From NCBI GenBank assembly GCA_021604645.1, contig BQJJ01000008.1, positions 124,001 to 188,000 on the forward strand: a stretch of 64,000 nucleotides of DNA, given 5' to 3'. Origin of the DNA: Methyloligella sp. Its GTDB lineage: Bacteria > Pseudomonadota > Alphaproteobacteria > Rhizobiales > HXMU1428-3. Below are positions 27,649 to 37,835 of this stretch, piece after piece. Positions within the stretch are counted from its first letter, which is position 1. Each line of letters begins with the position of its first letter. A program made the translations under genes and the position numbers. The notes beneath the pieces are model-generated. The model was not told the DNA's origin, searched no databases, and saw only the letters and a list, made by a program, of their open reading frames with translations.

Positions 27649-29046
27649 CTAGAGAGATTTAACGATATCTTCTGTCATTTTCTTCGCATCGCCAAGAAGC
27701 ATCATTGTGTTATCGCGGTAAAACAATGTGTTATCAATACCAGCATAACCAGAAGCAAGTGAGCGTTTGTTAAACATCACAGTGCCCGCTTTCCAAACTT
27801 CAAGAACCGGCATGCCGTAAATTGGAGATTGCGGATCTTCAAGCGCTGCTGGGTTTGTCACGTCATTCGCACCAATAACATAAACAACGTCAGCCTGAGC
27901 AAAATCACTGTTGATATCTTCAAGCTCGAACACTTCATCATAAGGCACATTCGCTTCAGCAAGCAGAACGTTCATATGACCAGGCATACGACCAGCAACT
28001 GGATGAATAGCATAAGCCACATCAACACCAGCTGCTTTCAGCTCATCACCCATCTCACGAAGCGCGTGCTGAGCTTGCGCCACCGCCATACCATAACCAG
28101 GCACGATGATAACTTTACCAGCATTTTTCATAATGAACCCAGCGTCATCAGCTGAGCCTTGCTTAACAGTGCGCTGAACACCATCATCTGTAGCAGGCCC
28201 GGCAGCTTCACCACCAAAACCACCAAGAATAACCGAAATGAAAGAGCGGTTCATACCCTTACACATAATGTAAGAAAGAATAGCACCTGATGAGCCAACC
28301 AAGGCACCAGTAATAATCAAGGCAGCATTACCAAGCGTAAAGCCAATACCAGCAGCAGCCCAACCAGAATATGAGTTAAGCATCGATACAACAACTGGCA
28401 TATCAGCGCCGCCAATTGGAATGATAATCAACACACCAAAGATAAAGGCCGTGATTACAAGAGCCCAGAAGGTAAATTCTGTTTGACCAACAATCAGCAT
28501 GTAAATGAGATAAATCATACCAAGGAAAAGCGCGATATTAATGAAATGACGACCAGGCAGCATAATCGGTGCGCCAGACATACGGCCATCAAGCTTAGCA
28601 AAAGCAATCACTGAGCCTGTAAATGTAATGGCACCAATTGCAGCACCAAGAGACATCTCAACAAGACTAGCTGCATTGATATTTCCAAACTGACCAATCC
28701 CAAAAGCTTCAGGCGCATAGTAAGCAGCTGCAGCCACAAACACAGCAGCCAAACCAACAAGACTATGGAACGCTGCAACAAGTTGCGGCATAGCTGTCAT
28801 TGGAATTTTCTTAGCAATAATAGCGCCGATTAAACCACCAATACCAAGACCAGCGAAAATCATCAGCCAGGACATATTAGCAATTGAAGGAGCAGCAGCC
28901 AAAGTTGTAAGAATGGCAATGGTCATACCGGCCATACCAAAGAGGTTACCCTGGCGAGATGAAGCTGGGCTAGATAGACCTTGAAGGCTTAAAATAAAAA
29001 GCACACCCGAAGCCAAATAAAGACAAGCAATTAGATCTGGAGACAT
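27649..29046 (-). CDS. pntB: NAD(P) transhydrogenase subunit beta
   Basis: This is the membrane and NADP-binding subunit of proton-translocating transhydrogenase, which makes NADPH from NADH using the proton gradient. The 465 residues contain nine or so membrane spans followed by the dIII domain with VIIVPGYGMAVAQAQH, YAIHPVAGRMPGHMNVLLAEA and VIGANDVTNPAA. GAGGA precedes the ATG. It is the last gene of pntAA-pntAB-pntB, and the split alpha subunit is typical of alphaproteobacteria. A terminator follows. Confidence 0.97.
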   Translation of the reverse strand: MSPDLIACLYLASGVLFILSLQGLSSPASSRQGNLFGMAGMTIAILTTLAAAPSIANMSWLMIFAGLGIGGLIGAIIAKKIPMTAMPQLVAAFHSLVGLAAVFVAAAAYYAPEAFGIGQFGNINAASLVEMSLGAAIGAITFTGSVIAFAKLDGRMSGAPIMLPGRHFINIALFLGMIYLIYMLIVGQTEFTFWALVITAFIFGVLIIIPIGGADMPVVVSMLNSYSGWAAAGIGFTLGNAALIITGALVGSSGAILSYIMCKGMNRSFISVILGGFGGEAAGPATDDGVQRTVKQGSADDAGFIMKNAGKVIIVPGYGMAVAQAQHALREMGDELKAAGVDVAYAIHPVAGRMPGHMNVLLAEANVPYDEVFELEDINSDFAQADVVYVIGANDVTNPAALEDPQSPIYGMPVLEVWKAGTVMFNKRSLASGYAGIDNTLFYRDNTMMLLGDAKKMTEDIVKSL

Positions 29047-29129
29047 AAAATTAATCCTCTAAACGCACCCATGCAAACAATGGCAAGGAGCGCAAAATAA
29101 AAAACATCTAAACAAACAGATTAAGTCTG

Positions 29130-29513
29130 TTAGCGTTCCTTTTTCTTATACATGGCCAACATGCGCTGTGTCACAAGGAAGCCACCAAAGATATTGATCG
29201 CCGCCATGACTAGCGCTAGAAACCCAAAAATATTTGCAGCACCAATACCATTGCTATCAACAGCAACAGCCAAAAGCGCACCCACAACAATCACAGACGA
29301 AATCGCGTTAGTCACAGCCATCAACGGTGTATGAAGCGCAGGCGTCACAGCCCAAACCACAAAATAACCAACAAAAATCGCCATCACAAAAATTGCGAAA
29401 AGGTAAGTAAATGAGCTCACTTCAGACCCAGCGCCAGCGGCATAGGCTGAACTCGTGCTCAACATCAAAGCTCCAAAACAACTTACTAAAACTTTCAATA
29501 CTGTCTTAGTCAT
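29130..29513 (-). CDS. pntAB: NAD(P) transhydrogenase subunit alpha part 2
   Basis: The 127-residue protein is the separate membrane part of the alpha subunit. After a signal-like first helix it has three spans: LFAIFVMAIFVGYFVVW followed by the conserved VTPALHTPLMAVTNAISSVI, then GFLALVMAAINIFGGF. It couples the hydrophilic PntAA domain to PntB in the proton channel. Its ATG overlaps the pntAA stop by one base (TAATG), so translation is coupled. pntB follows 83 nt later. Confidence 0.95.
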   Translation of the reverse strand: MTKTVLKVLVSCFGALMLSTSSAYAAGAGSEVSSFTYLFAIFVMAIFVGYFVVWAVTPALHTPLMAVTNAISSVIVVGALLAVAVDSNGIGAANIFGFLALVMAAINIFGGFLVTQRMLAMYKKKER

Positions 29514-30649
29514 TAGCTTGTCTCCCCTGTTAATCTAGGATGAACAATTTTACCATCATTGGTCACCAAAGTACCCTGAATGATTTCATCCTCAAAATCG
29601 ATTTTCAAACCCTCTTCCTTGTCAATCATAAGAGCCAAGAAGTTATAAAGGTTTTTCGCATATAGGCTGGTTGCGTTGCCCGCAAGAGCACCAGGAATAT
29701 TAAGCGGCCCCATAATAAGAACGCCATTTTCATTCACAATCTCACCAGGTTTCGCCAAATCGCAGTTACCACCACGCTCAACCGCCATATCATAAATAAT
29801 AGAGCCAGTTCCCATAGAGCGAACCATCTCAGCACTAATCAATTTAGGAGCTGGGCGCCCAGGTATGAGCGCTGTTGTAATAACAATGTCTTGGTTCTTA
29901 ATATGGTTGGCAACAAGCTCAGCTTGCTCACGCTTATAGTCATCAGACATTTCTTTAGCGTAACCACCAGATGTTTCAGCCTCTTTAAACTCATCGTTCT
30001 CAACCGCGATGAATTTACCGCCAAGGCTTTCAACTTGCTCTTTAGCAGCAGGTCGCACATCTGTTGCTGTAACAATAGCACCAAGACGCTTAGCCGTTGC
30101 AATCGCTTGCAAGCCAGCAACACCTGCACCCATAACAAAAACTTTCGCAGGTGGCACTGTGCCAGCCGCCGTCATCATCATCGGCATCGCTTGGGTAAAG
30201 TGAGCTGCTGAATCAATCACCGCTTTATAACCAGCAAGGTTAGATTGCGACGAAAGCACATCCATAGATTGAGCACGCGTAATCCGTGGCATAAACTCCA
30301 TAGAAAATGCTTTAATTTTCTTAGCAGCTAGTGCCTCGATGCCAGAAACCTCATCATGTGGATTTAAGATTGCTGCAACAACAGTCCCCTCACCCATGAG
30401 ATCAATTTCTTCCTGAGTAGGCCGCATAACCTTCAAAACAACATCAGCGCCAGAGAGTGTATCTGATAAAGACCCTGCAATAGAGGCTCCCATCTCTTCA
30501 TAATCAGCGTCTAAAATATTAGACGGTACACCAGCACCAGCTTGAATACGAACATCACACCCAAGGGCAACATATTTTTTCACCGTCTCAGGTGAGATCG
30601 CAGCACGTGGCTCGCCTACACCTTCAACAGGAACGGCAATAGTAACCAT
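29513..30649 (-). CDS. pntAA: NAD(P) transhydrogenase subunit alpha part 1
   Basis: This is the NAD(H)-binding dI subunit, 378 residues, related to alanine dehydrogenase. It shows GEPRAAISPETV near the start, SNLAGYKAVIDSA, the Rossmann motif VMGAGVAGLQAIATAKRLGA, and TALIPGRPAPKLI. The start is placed at the ATG at 30649, which has GGAG six bases upstream and gives MVTIAVPVEG, the usual PntAA N-terminus; the ATG at 30661 would add four residues and contains that ribosome binding site. It is first in the three-gene operon. Confidence 0.96.
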   Translation of the reverse strand: MVTIAVPVEGVGEPRAAISPETVKKYVALGCDVRIQAGAGVPSNILDADYEEMGASIAGSLSDTLSGADVVLKVMRPTQEEIDLMGEGTVVAAILNPHDEVSGIEALAAKKIKAFSMEFMPRITRAQSMDVLSSQSNLAGYKAVIDSAAHFTQAMPMMMTAAGTVPPAKVFVMGAGVAGLQAIATAKRLGAIVTATDVRPAAKEQVESLGGKFIAVENDEFKEAETSGGYAKEMSDDYKREQAELVANHIKNQDIVITTALIPGRPAPKLISAEMVRSMGTGSIIYDMAVERGGNCDLAKPGEIVNENGVLIMGPLNIPGALAGNATSLYAKNLYNFLALMIDKEEGLKIDFEDEIIQGTLVTNDGKIVHPRLTGETS

Positions 30650-30816
30650 CACCGGCTCCATTCTTTAGTTAAATTAAAAAATCAATTCGTCTATGAAAAT
30701 AAGTTCTAAATGCAACCACAATCAAAAGAACGAACGCAAAGTCTCAATCACCGACAACAGAAAAACTGTCACCAAGTCAAAAAAATAACAAATTCTAGAG
30801 TTTAAATGGCCCCGTA

Positions 30817-30960
30817 TTAAACGAGAAAAAACGCCATTCCAGCTAAAAGCGCAATAAGTGCGACCGTGCAATAAATTGTCGCTTTAATAAATCCACTATA
30901 AGTACGCTCATGTTCTGCGTAATCCATAGCCGGATGGCCATTAGACGTATCAATGCTCAT
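30817..30960 (-). CDS. aa3-type cytochrome c oxidase subunit IV-like protein
   Basis: This is a 47-residue protein missed by normal length cutoffs. It contains HPAMDYAEHERTYSGF followed by a single transmembrane span ending GMAFFLV, an exact fit to the small bacterial aa3 oxidase subunit IV family (COX4_pro_2). AGAGGG precedes the ATG. Alphaproteobacterial genomes commonly carry this gene directly upstream of pntAA, as here, about 170 nt away on the same strand. It probably assembles with an aa3 oxidase encoded elsewhere. Confidence 0.9.
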   Translation of the reverse strand: MSIDTSNGHPAMDYAEHERTYSGFIKATIYCTVALIALLAGMAFFLV

Positions 30961-31320
30961 TCTACAACCCTCTATTTTTATTTTTACATTTTCTCAAAAG
31001 TCGATTTAGTCTTATGAAACATAAATAACTTGTTTCACAAAATACAACTTATAAGCCTCACAAGCTCAATTTATAAAAACATATAATCAAACGTGAGTTC
31101 AAATGAAATCGCCCATTATGTATATTATACGTCAATCATACGCGATAATAATAGACAAGTCCCCTTTTTTAATCATCTGAAGGCCATTTCGCAAGCCTTA
31201 GCCTGCTACAAAATAACGCAGATAGAGCCAAAATGACTTAGAACTTTAGCCTAGTTTTTACCTATAAACGGTAATTTTAGCGTTTGAGATAAATTACAAG
31301 CCCAAAATTTATGCACTTCA
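30961..31320. other. AT-rich intergenic region, no gene seen
   Basis: This 360-base stretch lies upstream of the subunit IV gene and downstream of pepF, both on the minus strand. It should hold the promoter for the subunit IV-pnt genes. No convincing hairpin, repeat copy or ORF was found. Confidence 0.3.
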
Positions 31321-33246
31321 TCATGCCTGATCCAACTGTTCTAGCTCATCAATCATGGTTTCAATCACCGACAAACCTCGATCCCAAAAAGAGGGATCCG
31401 TTGCATCAAGTCCAAAGGGTGCAAGCAATTCTTTATGGTGCTTTGTTCCACCAGCGCTAAGCATCTCAAAATATTTCTCTTGGAAGCCATCTGAAGCATC
31501 AGCGTAAACTGCATAAAGTGAATTCACCAAACAATCACCAAAAGCATAAGCATAAACATAAAATGGCGCATGAATAAAATGAGGAACATAACTCCAATAT
31601 GTCCCATACCCTTCGCTCAAACGAATGGCCGGGCCCAAGCTCTCACCTTGAACATCTAACCAAAACTCATTCAACTGCTCAGCCGTTAGCTCTCCATCCC
31701 GCCGAGCTTCATGAACTTTTCGCTCAAAACAATAAAACGCAATTTGCCGAACAACAGTGTTGATCATGTCTTCAACTTTAGCCGCCAACAGAGATTGCCG
31801 CTCGACATCATTTTGTGCTTTTTTCAATTGAGCTTGGAAAGTAAGCATCTCACCAAACACACTTGCCGTTTCAGCTAAGGTTAAAGGTGTTGGCGCCATC
31901 AATGCCCCCTGTTTACCAGCCAAAACCTGGTGAACACCGTGGCCTAATTCATGCGCAAGCGTTTGAACATCTCGTGGCTTACCTTGATAATTAATAAGAA
32001 CAAACGGATGCGCACTTGGCACTGTCGGATGAGAAAAAGCACCTTGCGCCTTGCCTGGGCGAAGCGGTGCATCAATCCAGTTATTATCAAAAAATTTCTG
32101 GGCTATATCTTTCATCTCAGGAGCAAAACCATGATAGGCAGAAAGAACAGTATCTTGTGCCTCTGCCCAAGGGATGCTTCGTTGACTATCATTGGGCAAA
32201 GGTGCATTCCTGTCCCAATAGTCCATCACTTCAACACCAAGCCATTTTGCTTTTAGGCTGTAATAACGGTGAGAAATCCGATCATATTTCGAACGAACTG
32301 AAGAAACTAAAGCATCAACCACTTCCCGTTCAACCCGATTTGAAAGATGCCGACTATCTGCCACATCCTCAAATTTACGCCACCTATCTGCAATTTCTTT
32401 ATCTTTAGCTAAAGTATTCGTAATCTGCGTAAACAGACGTTTTTCTTTATTTAATACCGTTTCAATTGACGCCGCCGCCACTCGCCTCTTTTCACCATCC
32501 GGAGATTGCAATAAGTTTAGGGTAGGCTCAAGCGCCAAAGTATCATCGCCAACTTCAAACCGAAGAGATGTCATCGTTTCATTAAAAAGCCGTGACCAGG
32601 CCCCTCGCCCAACAACAGACTTATCGTGAAATAATTTCTCCAAATCATCAGAAAGCTGGTAAGGGCGCTCATAAAGCAAGTCATCAATCCACGGCTTGTA
32701 ATGGGCAAGCTCTTCATTATTGAGCAAAGTCGCAATTTGGCTTTCTTCAAGGCGATTAAATTCCAAACCAAAAAACAATAAGTTAGAACTAATCGACGTA
32801 ATCTGTTCCATAAGATCACCATGCAGCTTCGCATGAACCGGGTTTTCATTATCACTGGAATATAAAAGCTGACCATAAGAAGCAATCCGCCCCAACTTAT
32901 CATTTAATGCCTCATACCGACGTATGGCTTTAGCAAGTTGTGCCCCCCCATCTTCACGTGAAGCGATATCAGCAATCTTGCCTTGAAAATCACTTTGGAA
33001 AGAAACAGCATCTTGTTGAGATTGTTTCAAATCATCCTTTAATTGAGAAGACTCTGGCCCTTCATAAAGGTCCGTCAAATCCCATTCAGGCATTGCGCCT
33101 AACTGGGCACCACCTTCATCAACCGTCTCAGATGCCACTCCATATACAGCGCCACAAGAAGAGAGACCTACTGCCACCGAACTTTCATCAAATAAGTGGT
33201 TAGATGCCGTATCATACAATCCAAACTTTTTAGAATTCACGCTCAT
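31321..33246 (-). CDS. pepF: Oligoendopeptidase F (M3B family)
   Basis: This is a zinc metallopeptidase that cleaves short peptides in the cytoplasm. The 641 residues include the active-site helix LAHELGHGVHQVL (HExxH), ETASVFGEML supplying the third ligand Glu, and the C-terminal FYVYAYAFGDCLVNSLY. The length is slightly above the usual 600 or so owing to about 50 extra residues at the N-terminus before PEWDLTDLY. The ATG is preceded by AAGGA, so the longer N-terminus appears real. Confidence 0.95.
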   Translation of the reverse strand: MSVNSKKFGLYDTASNHLFDESSVAVGLSSCGAVYGVASETVDEGGAQLGAMPEWDLTDLYEGPESSQLKDDLKQSQQDAVSFQSDFQGKIADIASREDGGAQLAKAIRRYEALNDKLGRIASYGQLLYSSDNENPVHAKLHGDLMEQITSISSNLLFFGLEFNRLEESQIATLLNNEELAHYKPWIDDLLYERPYQLSDDLEKLFHDKSVVGRGAWSRLFNETMTSLRFEVGDDTLALEPTLNLLQSPDGEKRRVAAASIETVLNKEKRLFTQITNTLAKDKEIADRWRKFEDVADSRHLSNRVEREVVDALVSSVRSKYDRISHRYYSLKAKWLGVEVMDYWDRNAPLPNDSQRSIPWAEAQDTVLSAYHGFAPEMKDIAQKFFDNNWIDAPLRPGKAQGAFSHPTVPSAHPFVLINYQGKPRDVQTLAHELGHGVHQVLAGKQGALMAPTPLTLAETASVFGEMLTFQAQLKKAQNDVERQSLLAAKVEDMINTVVRQIAFYCFERKVHEARRDGELTAEQLNEFWLDVQGESLGPAIRLSEGYGTYWSYVPHFIHAPFYVYAYAFGDCLVNSLYAVYADASDGFQEKYFEMLSAGGTKHHKELLAPFGLDATDPSFWDRGLSVIETMIDELEQLDQA

Positions 33247-33632
33247 TCATCCTTGAATCAAAATTATTTTTTAGAAAATTCACCTTAGATTAGGTGACCT
33301 GGAAACTTTAACAAGTTGTGCCCAATAGGCATTTAAACTTAAAAATTTGCTGTGATTTGCCCCATTCTAACCCATGAAGAAAATTTCCACCATCCATAGA
33401 AATCGGAAAATTTTACCCAGTTCGATCAAAAATCAGTCAAAAATAAACTTCTTATTTACTCTTATTGTCCAACATGAACGAAGTAATGTTGAGTAATGAC
33501 CTTTTTTACCCGGTTCAAGAAATAAATTAGTTTATCTCATTTCAGTCTTTCAAAAGATAAGCTTTAAGAAATTTATTTCAATAAAATCCTGAGGAACCAA
33601 GGTCACTAGAGTAAAGAGTAGAGTGATAGAGT
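33247..33632. promoter_or_regulatory. Divergent promoter region between pepF and the response regulator
   Basis: No gene is visible in these 386 bases. TCACCT at 33280-33285 is inverted as AGGTGA at 33292-33297, about 35-50 nt upstream of pepF, a possible operator. The rest is AT-rich without repeat-family copies. A promoter could not be assigned confidently. Confidence 0.3.
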
Positions 33633-35153
33633 ATGCCGCAATGCGTTCTTATTGTAGACGATGATCCTGCGCAACGCAGAATCTTGTGCGAAGCCATCAA
33701 ACGCCTCGGGTTTGAAACAAAAGTTGCAGATGGTGGCAAACAAGCCATCAGCATCATGGAAAGTTCCGAGAAAGAGCAAATATCGCTCATTCTGTTAGAT
33801 TTGGTCATGCCAGATATCGACGGACATGCCGTTCTAGAACATCTTAAAAAAATCAATGCAAGCCAACCAGTTATTGTACAAACAGCAAATGGAAGCATCG
33901 ACATTGCCATTGCCGCAATGCGTGCAGGTGCCTCTGATTTTGTTGTAAAACCGGTAAGCTTGGAGCGCTTAGAAGTTTCATTGAAAAATGCTATGAAAAT
34001 CGAAGCTCTAACAGTTGAAATCTCTCGCATTAAGCGCAAAAACGAAGGCACAATGACCTTCGACAATCTTATTTCATCTGGTAAAAATTTAAGTCGCGTC
34101 ATTGAATTAGGACGCCGCGCCGCAAGCTCAAACATTCCGGTTCTCATCGAAGGTGAAAGTGGTGTTGGTAAAGAAATGATCGCTCGCGCCGTACAAGGTG
34201 AAAGTGAGCGCCAAGGTAAACCATTTATCACAGTCAACTGTGGTGCCATTCCAGAAAACCTTATTGAAAGCATTCTCTTTGGTCATGAAAAAGGGGCATT
34301 CACAGGAGCAACAGAAAAACGAACCGGTAAATTTGAAGAAGCCAACGGCGGCACCCTCTTCCTAGATGAAGTCGGAGAACTCCCACTGGACGCTCAAGTA
34401 AAATTATTGCGCGCGTTACAAGAAGGTGAAGTAGACCCAGTTGGCGCAAAACGCCCTGTAAAAGTTGACTTCCGCCTGATCTCAGCCACCAATAAAGACA
34501 TGATCAAATTGGTCAAAGAAGGTAAGTTCAGAGAAGATCTCTATTACCGCTTAAACGTCTTCCCAATTATGGTACCTCCATTGAACCAACGTATCGAAGA
34601 TGTCGCAGATCTTGCAAACCACTTCATCGTTCGTTTCGCAAGTGAAGAAGGCAAAAAAATAACCGGTCTTGACCCTCAAGCCCTCAAGCTCCTACAGAGT
34701 TATGATTGGCCAGGTAATGTCCGCCAACTGGAAAATACAATCTTCCGCGCTGTGGTTCTGGCAGATACGCCAATTCTTACAATCAATGAATTCCCTCAAA
34801 TCGCCTCTCATGTTGAAGGCTTTGAGCTAGAAATACCATCACTACCAGCGACACCTGAAAGTGATAGCTCTGTTTACACAGGCCCGGCAATGATTGGTGA
34901 AGAAGAAGAAGCACCGCAAATGGTCGCCATGCAAGAAACAAACACAGGTCATCCGCCTGTGGGTATTCGTGTCATGACTGACGCCGGCGACATAAGAGCT
35001 TTAGAAGCTGTAGAAGCTGATATGATCCGCTTAGCCCTAGGGCGCTATAGAGGTCACATGACTGATATTGCAAAACATTTAGGCATCGGCAGATCAACTC
35101 TATATCGAAAAATGAGAGAAATCGGCTTGCAACCAAAAACCAATGAAAGCTAA
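33633..35153 (+). CDS. NtrC-family sigma-54-dependent response regulator
   Basis: The 506 residues are ordered receiver, AAA+ and Fis-type HTH. The receiver has VDDDPAQ and phospho-acceptor Asp in [11 protein letters not shown]. The AAA+ domain has Walker A GESGVGKE, the sigma-54-contacting loop GAFTGA, Walker [13 protein letters not shown] and the R-finger segment [12 protein letters not shown]. The C-terminal HTH is [21 protein letters not shown]. It should activate RpoN promoters after phosphorylation. No histidine kinase adjoins it. A flagellar-type sigma-54 promoter exists at 59974, but a link between the two is speculative. Confidence 0.95.
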   Translation: MPQCVLIVDDDPAQRRILCEAIKRLGFETKVADGGKQAISIMESSEKEQISLILLDLVMPDIDGHAVLEHLKKINASQPVIVQTANGSIDIAIAAMRAGASDFVVKPVSLERLEVSLKNAMKIEALTVEISRIKRKNEGTMTFDNLISSGKNLSRVIELGRRAASSNIPVLIEGESGVGKEMIARAVQGESERQGKPFITVNCGAIPENLIESILFGHEKGAFTGATEKRTGKFEEANGGTLFLDEVGELPLDAQVKLLRALQEGEVDPVGAKRPVKVDFRLISATNKDMIKLVKEGKFREDLYYRLNVFPIMVPPLNQRIEDVADLANHFIVRFASEEGKKITGLDPQALKLLQSYDWPGNVRQLENTIFRAVVLADTPILTINEFPQIASHVEGFELEIPSLPATPESDSSVYTGPAMIGEEEEAPQMVAMQETNTGHPPVGIRVMTDAGDIRALEAVEADMIRLALGRYRGHMTDIAKHLGIGRSTLYRKMREIGLQPKTNES

Positions 35154-35169
35154 AATTATTTGACTTAGA

Positions 35170-35216
35170 AAAAGAGCCATTTATTACATTTTTTTAATTT
35201 GTATATGCGCTCTTTT
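35170..35216 (+). terminator. Possible terminator after the response regulator
   Basis: AAAAGAGC at 35170-35177 pairs with GCTCTTTT at 35209-35216 across a long, T-rich loop. The second arm itself ends in T residues. It is 17 nt past the stop. The long loop makes this a weak call. Confidence 0.4.
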
Positions 35217-35671
35217 CTATGTCACATTTACAACAGGTTATATGAGAAGAGAAAGAACCAGTGAATAGCGTAAAGTTTGCCCCTTTCACTCTTTTTGCTC
35301 TCAGCATATACTCTGTCACAAATTAACGGGTAAAATGCGAAAAAATAACGAGCAATCAAACATTTGAATTGAAAAATACAAATGTTATCAAACAGATATC
35401 CAGATCTCTAAAAAAAATAAACTCTTCCATCTTAATTTACACCAAATAGGAAGATTATTATATGAGATCAGATATCTAAAATTTGACACGATTTATTGAA
35501 CGAAAAAATCTTTAAATACGTCAAAGCTTGTATAGAATTAACGATCAAGGAAGACTTGAAGGTTAAATTGATCTCGCAAACCAACTAAATAAGATTTGAA
35601 TAGAATGTAATGCACCTCTACATCACAAGGTGTAATACACAAAATTACGATAGAAGTTGAGGACAAAATTC
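35217..35671. other. Long AT-rich leader region of the L,D-transpeptidase gene
   Basis: About 455 bases hold no convincing ORF. Near 35610-35635 CACCT and AGGTG form a weak inverted repeat about 40 nt from the gene start. No repeat-family copy occurs. The promoter of the transpeptidase gene is expected here. Confidence 0.3.
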
Positions 35672-37348
35672 ATGGGAAAAGCAGTATTCATGACGAAAGC
35701 CATAATCCTGATCAAAGCATCCTTAATAGCGTCCTTAGTCATCAATAGTTCTCTACTAAAAGCTGCTGAGCCTGAAGGCCCAGACATGCTCATCACATTA
35801 GAGGATGCTCTTGAGCATCACTTGATTTTAAAAATCAAGACAAGCCTCAAAGGCAAAACAGCCTATGACAAACAAATCCGCAAAGATCTAACTAAATTCT
35901 ATCAAAATCGAGATCGCAAACCAATTTGGTTTGAGAATGATAAACTCACCAAACAAGCCCATTTAATCATCAAAGAAATTAAAAATGGCGCTGAATATGG
36001 TATGAATGTTAGCGACATCAAATTTCCGTCCGATACTTCAATCGAAGGAACTTCAGAGCAAAAAGCAAATGCTGAGCTAATGATGTCACGTGCGGTTCTT
36101 GAATATGCAAGACGGGCAAAAGGCGGCCAATTGATCCCTCAACAGATCAGTCGAGCGCTAGATAATAAACCAGAATATTTAGAACCAATCACAGTTTTAA
36201 ATGCTGTTTCAAATTCATCAGATTTAAAAGAAACACTTAAGGGCTTTCACCCAAAACACGAACAATTTTGGGCTTTAAAAGAGCAATTAGATCTTCTTAG
36301 AAACGCAACTGGTTCAGTGAAACCAATTGTTAAAATTCCGGCTGGCCGTGTCATTCGCCCCTTTGATCGCCACCCTCACATCGCTCTACTTAGAAAGAGA
36401 TTAAATGTCATTGTCCCAACTAAAAATGGCAAAGCTCTCTATCCTGAAGATAGCTACGACAGCGATCTCATCAAAGCCGTCAAAAAGTTTCAGGCAGCAA
36501 ACAACATTCGCGCAACGGGCATCATAAATAAAACGACCAGAGCACGGATGAATAAAGGAAAACCAAACCGTGAAGCTCAAATTCTAGCCAATATGGAGAG
36601 GTGGCGGTGGGTCCCAACAGAATTTGGCAACTATCATGTCCGTGTGAATATTCCTGAATATCTTGTTCGCGTGGTAAAGAATGAAAAAATTATTCATCAA
36701 GAACGCGTTGTAACTGGTAAAATCAAACACGCAACACCAAGCTTTTCTGATGTAATGGAAACCGTTGTCTTAAATCCTTATTGGAATGTGCCACAATCAA
36801 TCATTTGGAACGAAATGAACGGTGTTGCACCAAAAGGCTATGAGGGTCGTGTCGTCAATGGCCGTGTATTCATTCGACAACCCCCAGGTCCACGAAATGC
36901 ATTGGGCCGTGTAAAATTCTTATTTCCAAACAAACACAGCGTTTACTTGCACGATACGCCATCTAAAAGTCTTTTCAAACGTACAAGGCGGGCATTTAGC
37001 CACGGATGTATAAGAGTACGCGATCCATTAAAATTAGCTGAAGTCATACTTGCTAGTGAAGGCTTTAACCGCAAAGCAATCAACGCACGCGTTGCAGCGC
37101 GTAGAAACCTACATATACCTTTAAAGACAAAAGTTCCTGTGCACCTTACCTACTTCACCATGTGGGTTAATGATGATGGAAAAGTGAACTATTTTAATGA
37201 CATTTACAGACATGACAGAAAGGTCATAGCTGCATTAAATGGTCGTCCTCTCGGGTTAGAGCCAAGACAAAGAATTAATAAACGCCCGAAAGTTGTGAAA
37301 AAGAAACCGAAAAAAACAAACAATTTCTATACATTGTTCTTTAACTAA
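35672..37348 (+). CDS. L,D-transpeptidase (YcbB/LdtD-like)
   Basis: The 558-residue exported enzyme probably forms 3-3 crosslinks in peptidoglycan. It has an N-terminal signal peptide (about residues 8-30), a scaffold domain, a peptidoglycan-binding domain (about residues 245-300, with DSDLIKAVKKFQAANNIRATG) and a YkuD catalytic domain with HDTPSKSLF and the Cys motif SHGCIRVRDP. This order matches YcbB-type enzymes. The start is the ATG at 35672 with GAGG nine bases upstream; a TTG at 35657 opens the longer frame. The C-terminus is very Lys-rich. Confidence 0.92.
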   Translation: MGKAVFMTKAIILIKASLIASLVINSSLLKAAEPEGPDMLITLEDALEHHLILKIKTSLKGKTAYDKQIRKDLTKFYQNRDRKPIWFENDKLTKQAHLIIKEIKNGAEYGMNVSDIKFPSDTSIEGTSEQKANAELMMSRAVLEYARRAKGGQLIPQQISRALDNKPEYLEPITVLNAVSNSSDLKETLKGFHPKHEQFWALKEQLDLLRNATGSVKPIVKIPAGRVIRPFDRHPHIALLRKRLNVIVPTKNGKALYPEDSYDSDLIKAVKKFQAANNIRATGIINKTTRARMNKGKPNREAQILANMERWRWVPTEFGNYHVRVNIPEYLVRVVKNEKIIHQERVVTGKIKHATPSFSDVMETVVLNPYWNVPQSIIWNEMNGVAPKGYEGRVVNGRVFIRQPPGPRNALGRVKFLFPNKHSVYLHDTPSKSLFKRTRRAFSHGCIRVRDPLKLAEVILASEGFNRKAINARVAARRNLHIPLKTKVPVHLTYFTMWVNDDGKVNYFNDIYRHDRKVIAALNGRPLGLEPRQRINKRPKVVKKKPKKTNNFYTLFFN

Positions 37349-37397
37349 GATCGTTCTTCTAAGCCACAAAACTTTAAGAAATTAAAGGCCTTTCAAT

Positions 37398-37835
37398 ATG
37401 CCCGCGATAATAGAGTTACGTCATGACTATGAGACAACACCTGACAAACTCTGGAAAGTTGCAACAGATTGGGAATGCCTGGAACAAGCCATGAAAGGCT
37501 TGATCAAATTTTATGGCTTGCCGAAAACTGAAATCTATCAGGGACAAGAAATAGCCGCTGAATTCTCTTTATTTGGTATCTTACCAAAATCACCATGGAC
37601 AATGAAAGTCCTTGAATATAACCCTGATGAGCGAAGAATAAGAAGCCATGAATATGGTGGCCCTGTCGAACAGTGGAACCACACCCTCACAATTGAAAAA
37701 ACTGAAACAGGTGCTTGCTTAAAAGATCACATCATTGTGGACGCTGGCAAGCTAACCCCCATCTACAAACAATGGGGGAGTTTCATGTATAACTATCGCC
37801 ATAAGCCCCGTCTAGAAATGCTCAAACAATTCTAA
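37398..37835 (+). CDS. SRPBCC-fold ligand-binding protein
   Basis: The 145-residue protein resembles the polyketide-cyclase/SRPBCC family. It starts with a beta strand and helix around ELRHDYETTPDKLWKVATDWECLEQ, followed by strands with RRIRSHEYGGPVEQWNHTLTIEKTETG and a C-terminal long helix KQWGSFMYNYRHKPRLEML. Members bind hydrophobic ligands or act as small enzymes; the ligand is unknown. It follows the transpeptidase gene by 50 nt on the same strand and its stop overlaps the convergent regulator gene by four bases. Confidence 0.7.
   Translation: MPAIIELRHDYETTPDKLWKVATDWECLEQAMKGLIKFYGLPKTEIYQGQEIAAEFSLFGILPKSPWTMKVLEYNPDERRIRSHEYGGPVEQWNHTLTIEKTETGACLKDHIIVDAGKLTPIYKQWGSFMYNYRHKPRLEMLKQF

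Noticed and set aside
33578-34273. A 231-residue minus-strand open frame inside the response regulator gene
   Set aside because: It is a shadow of the + strand coding sequence, which has clear domain motifs over its whole length.
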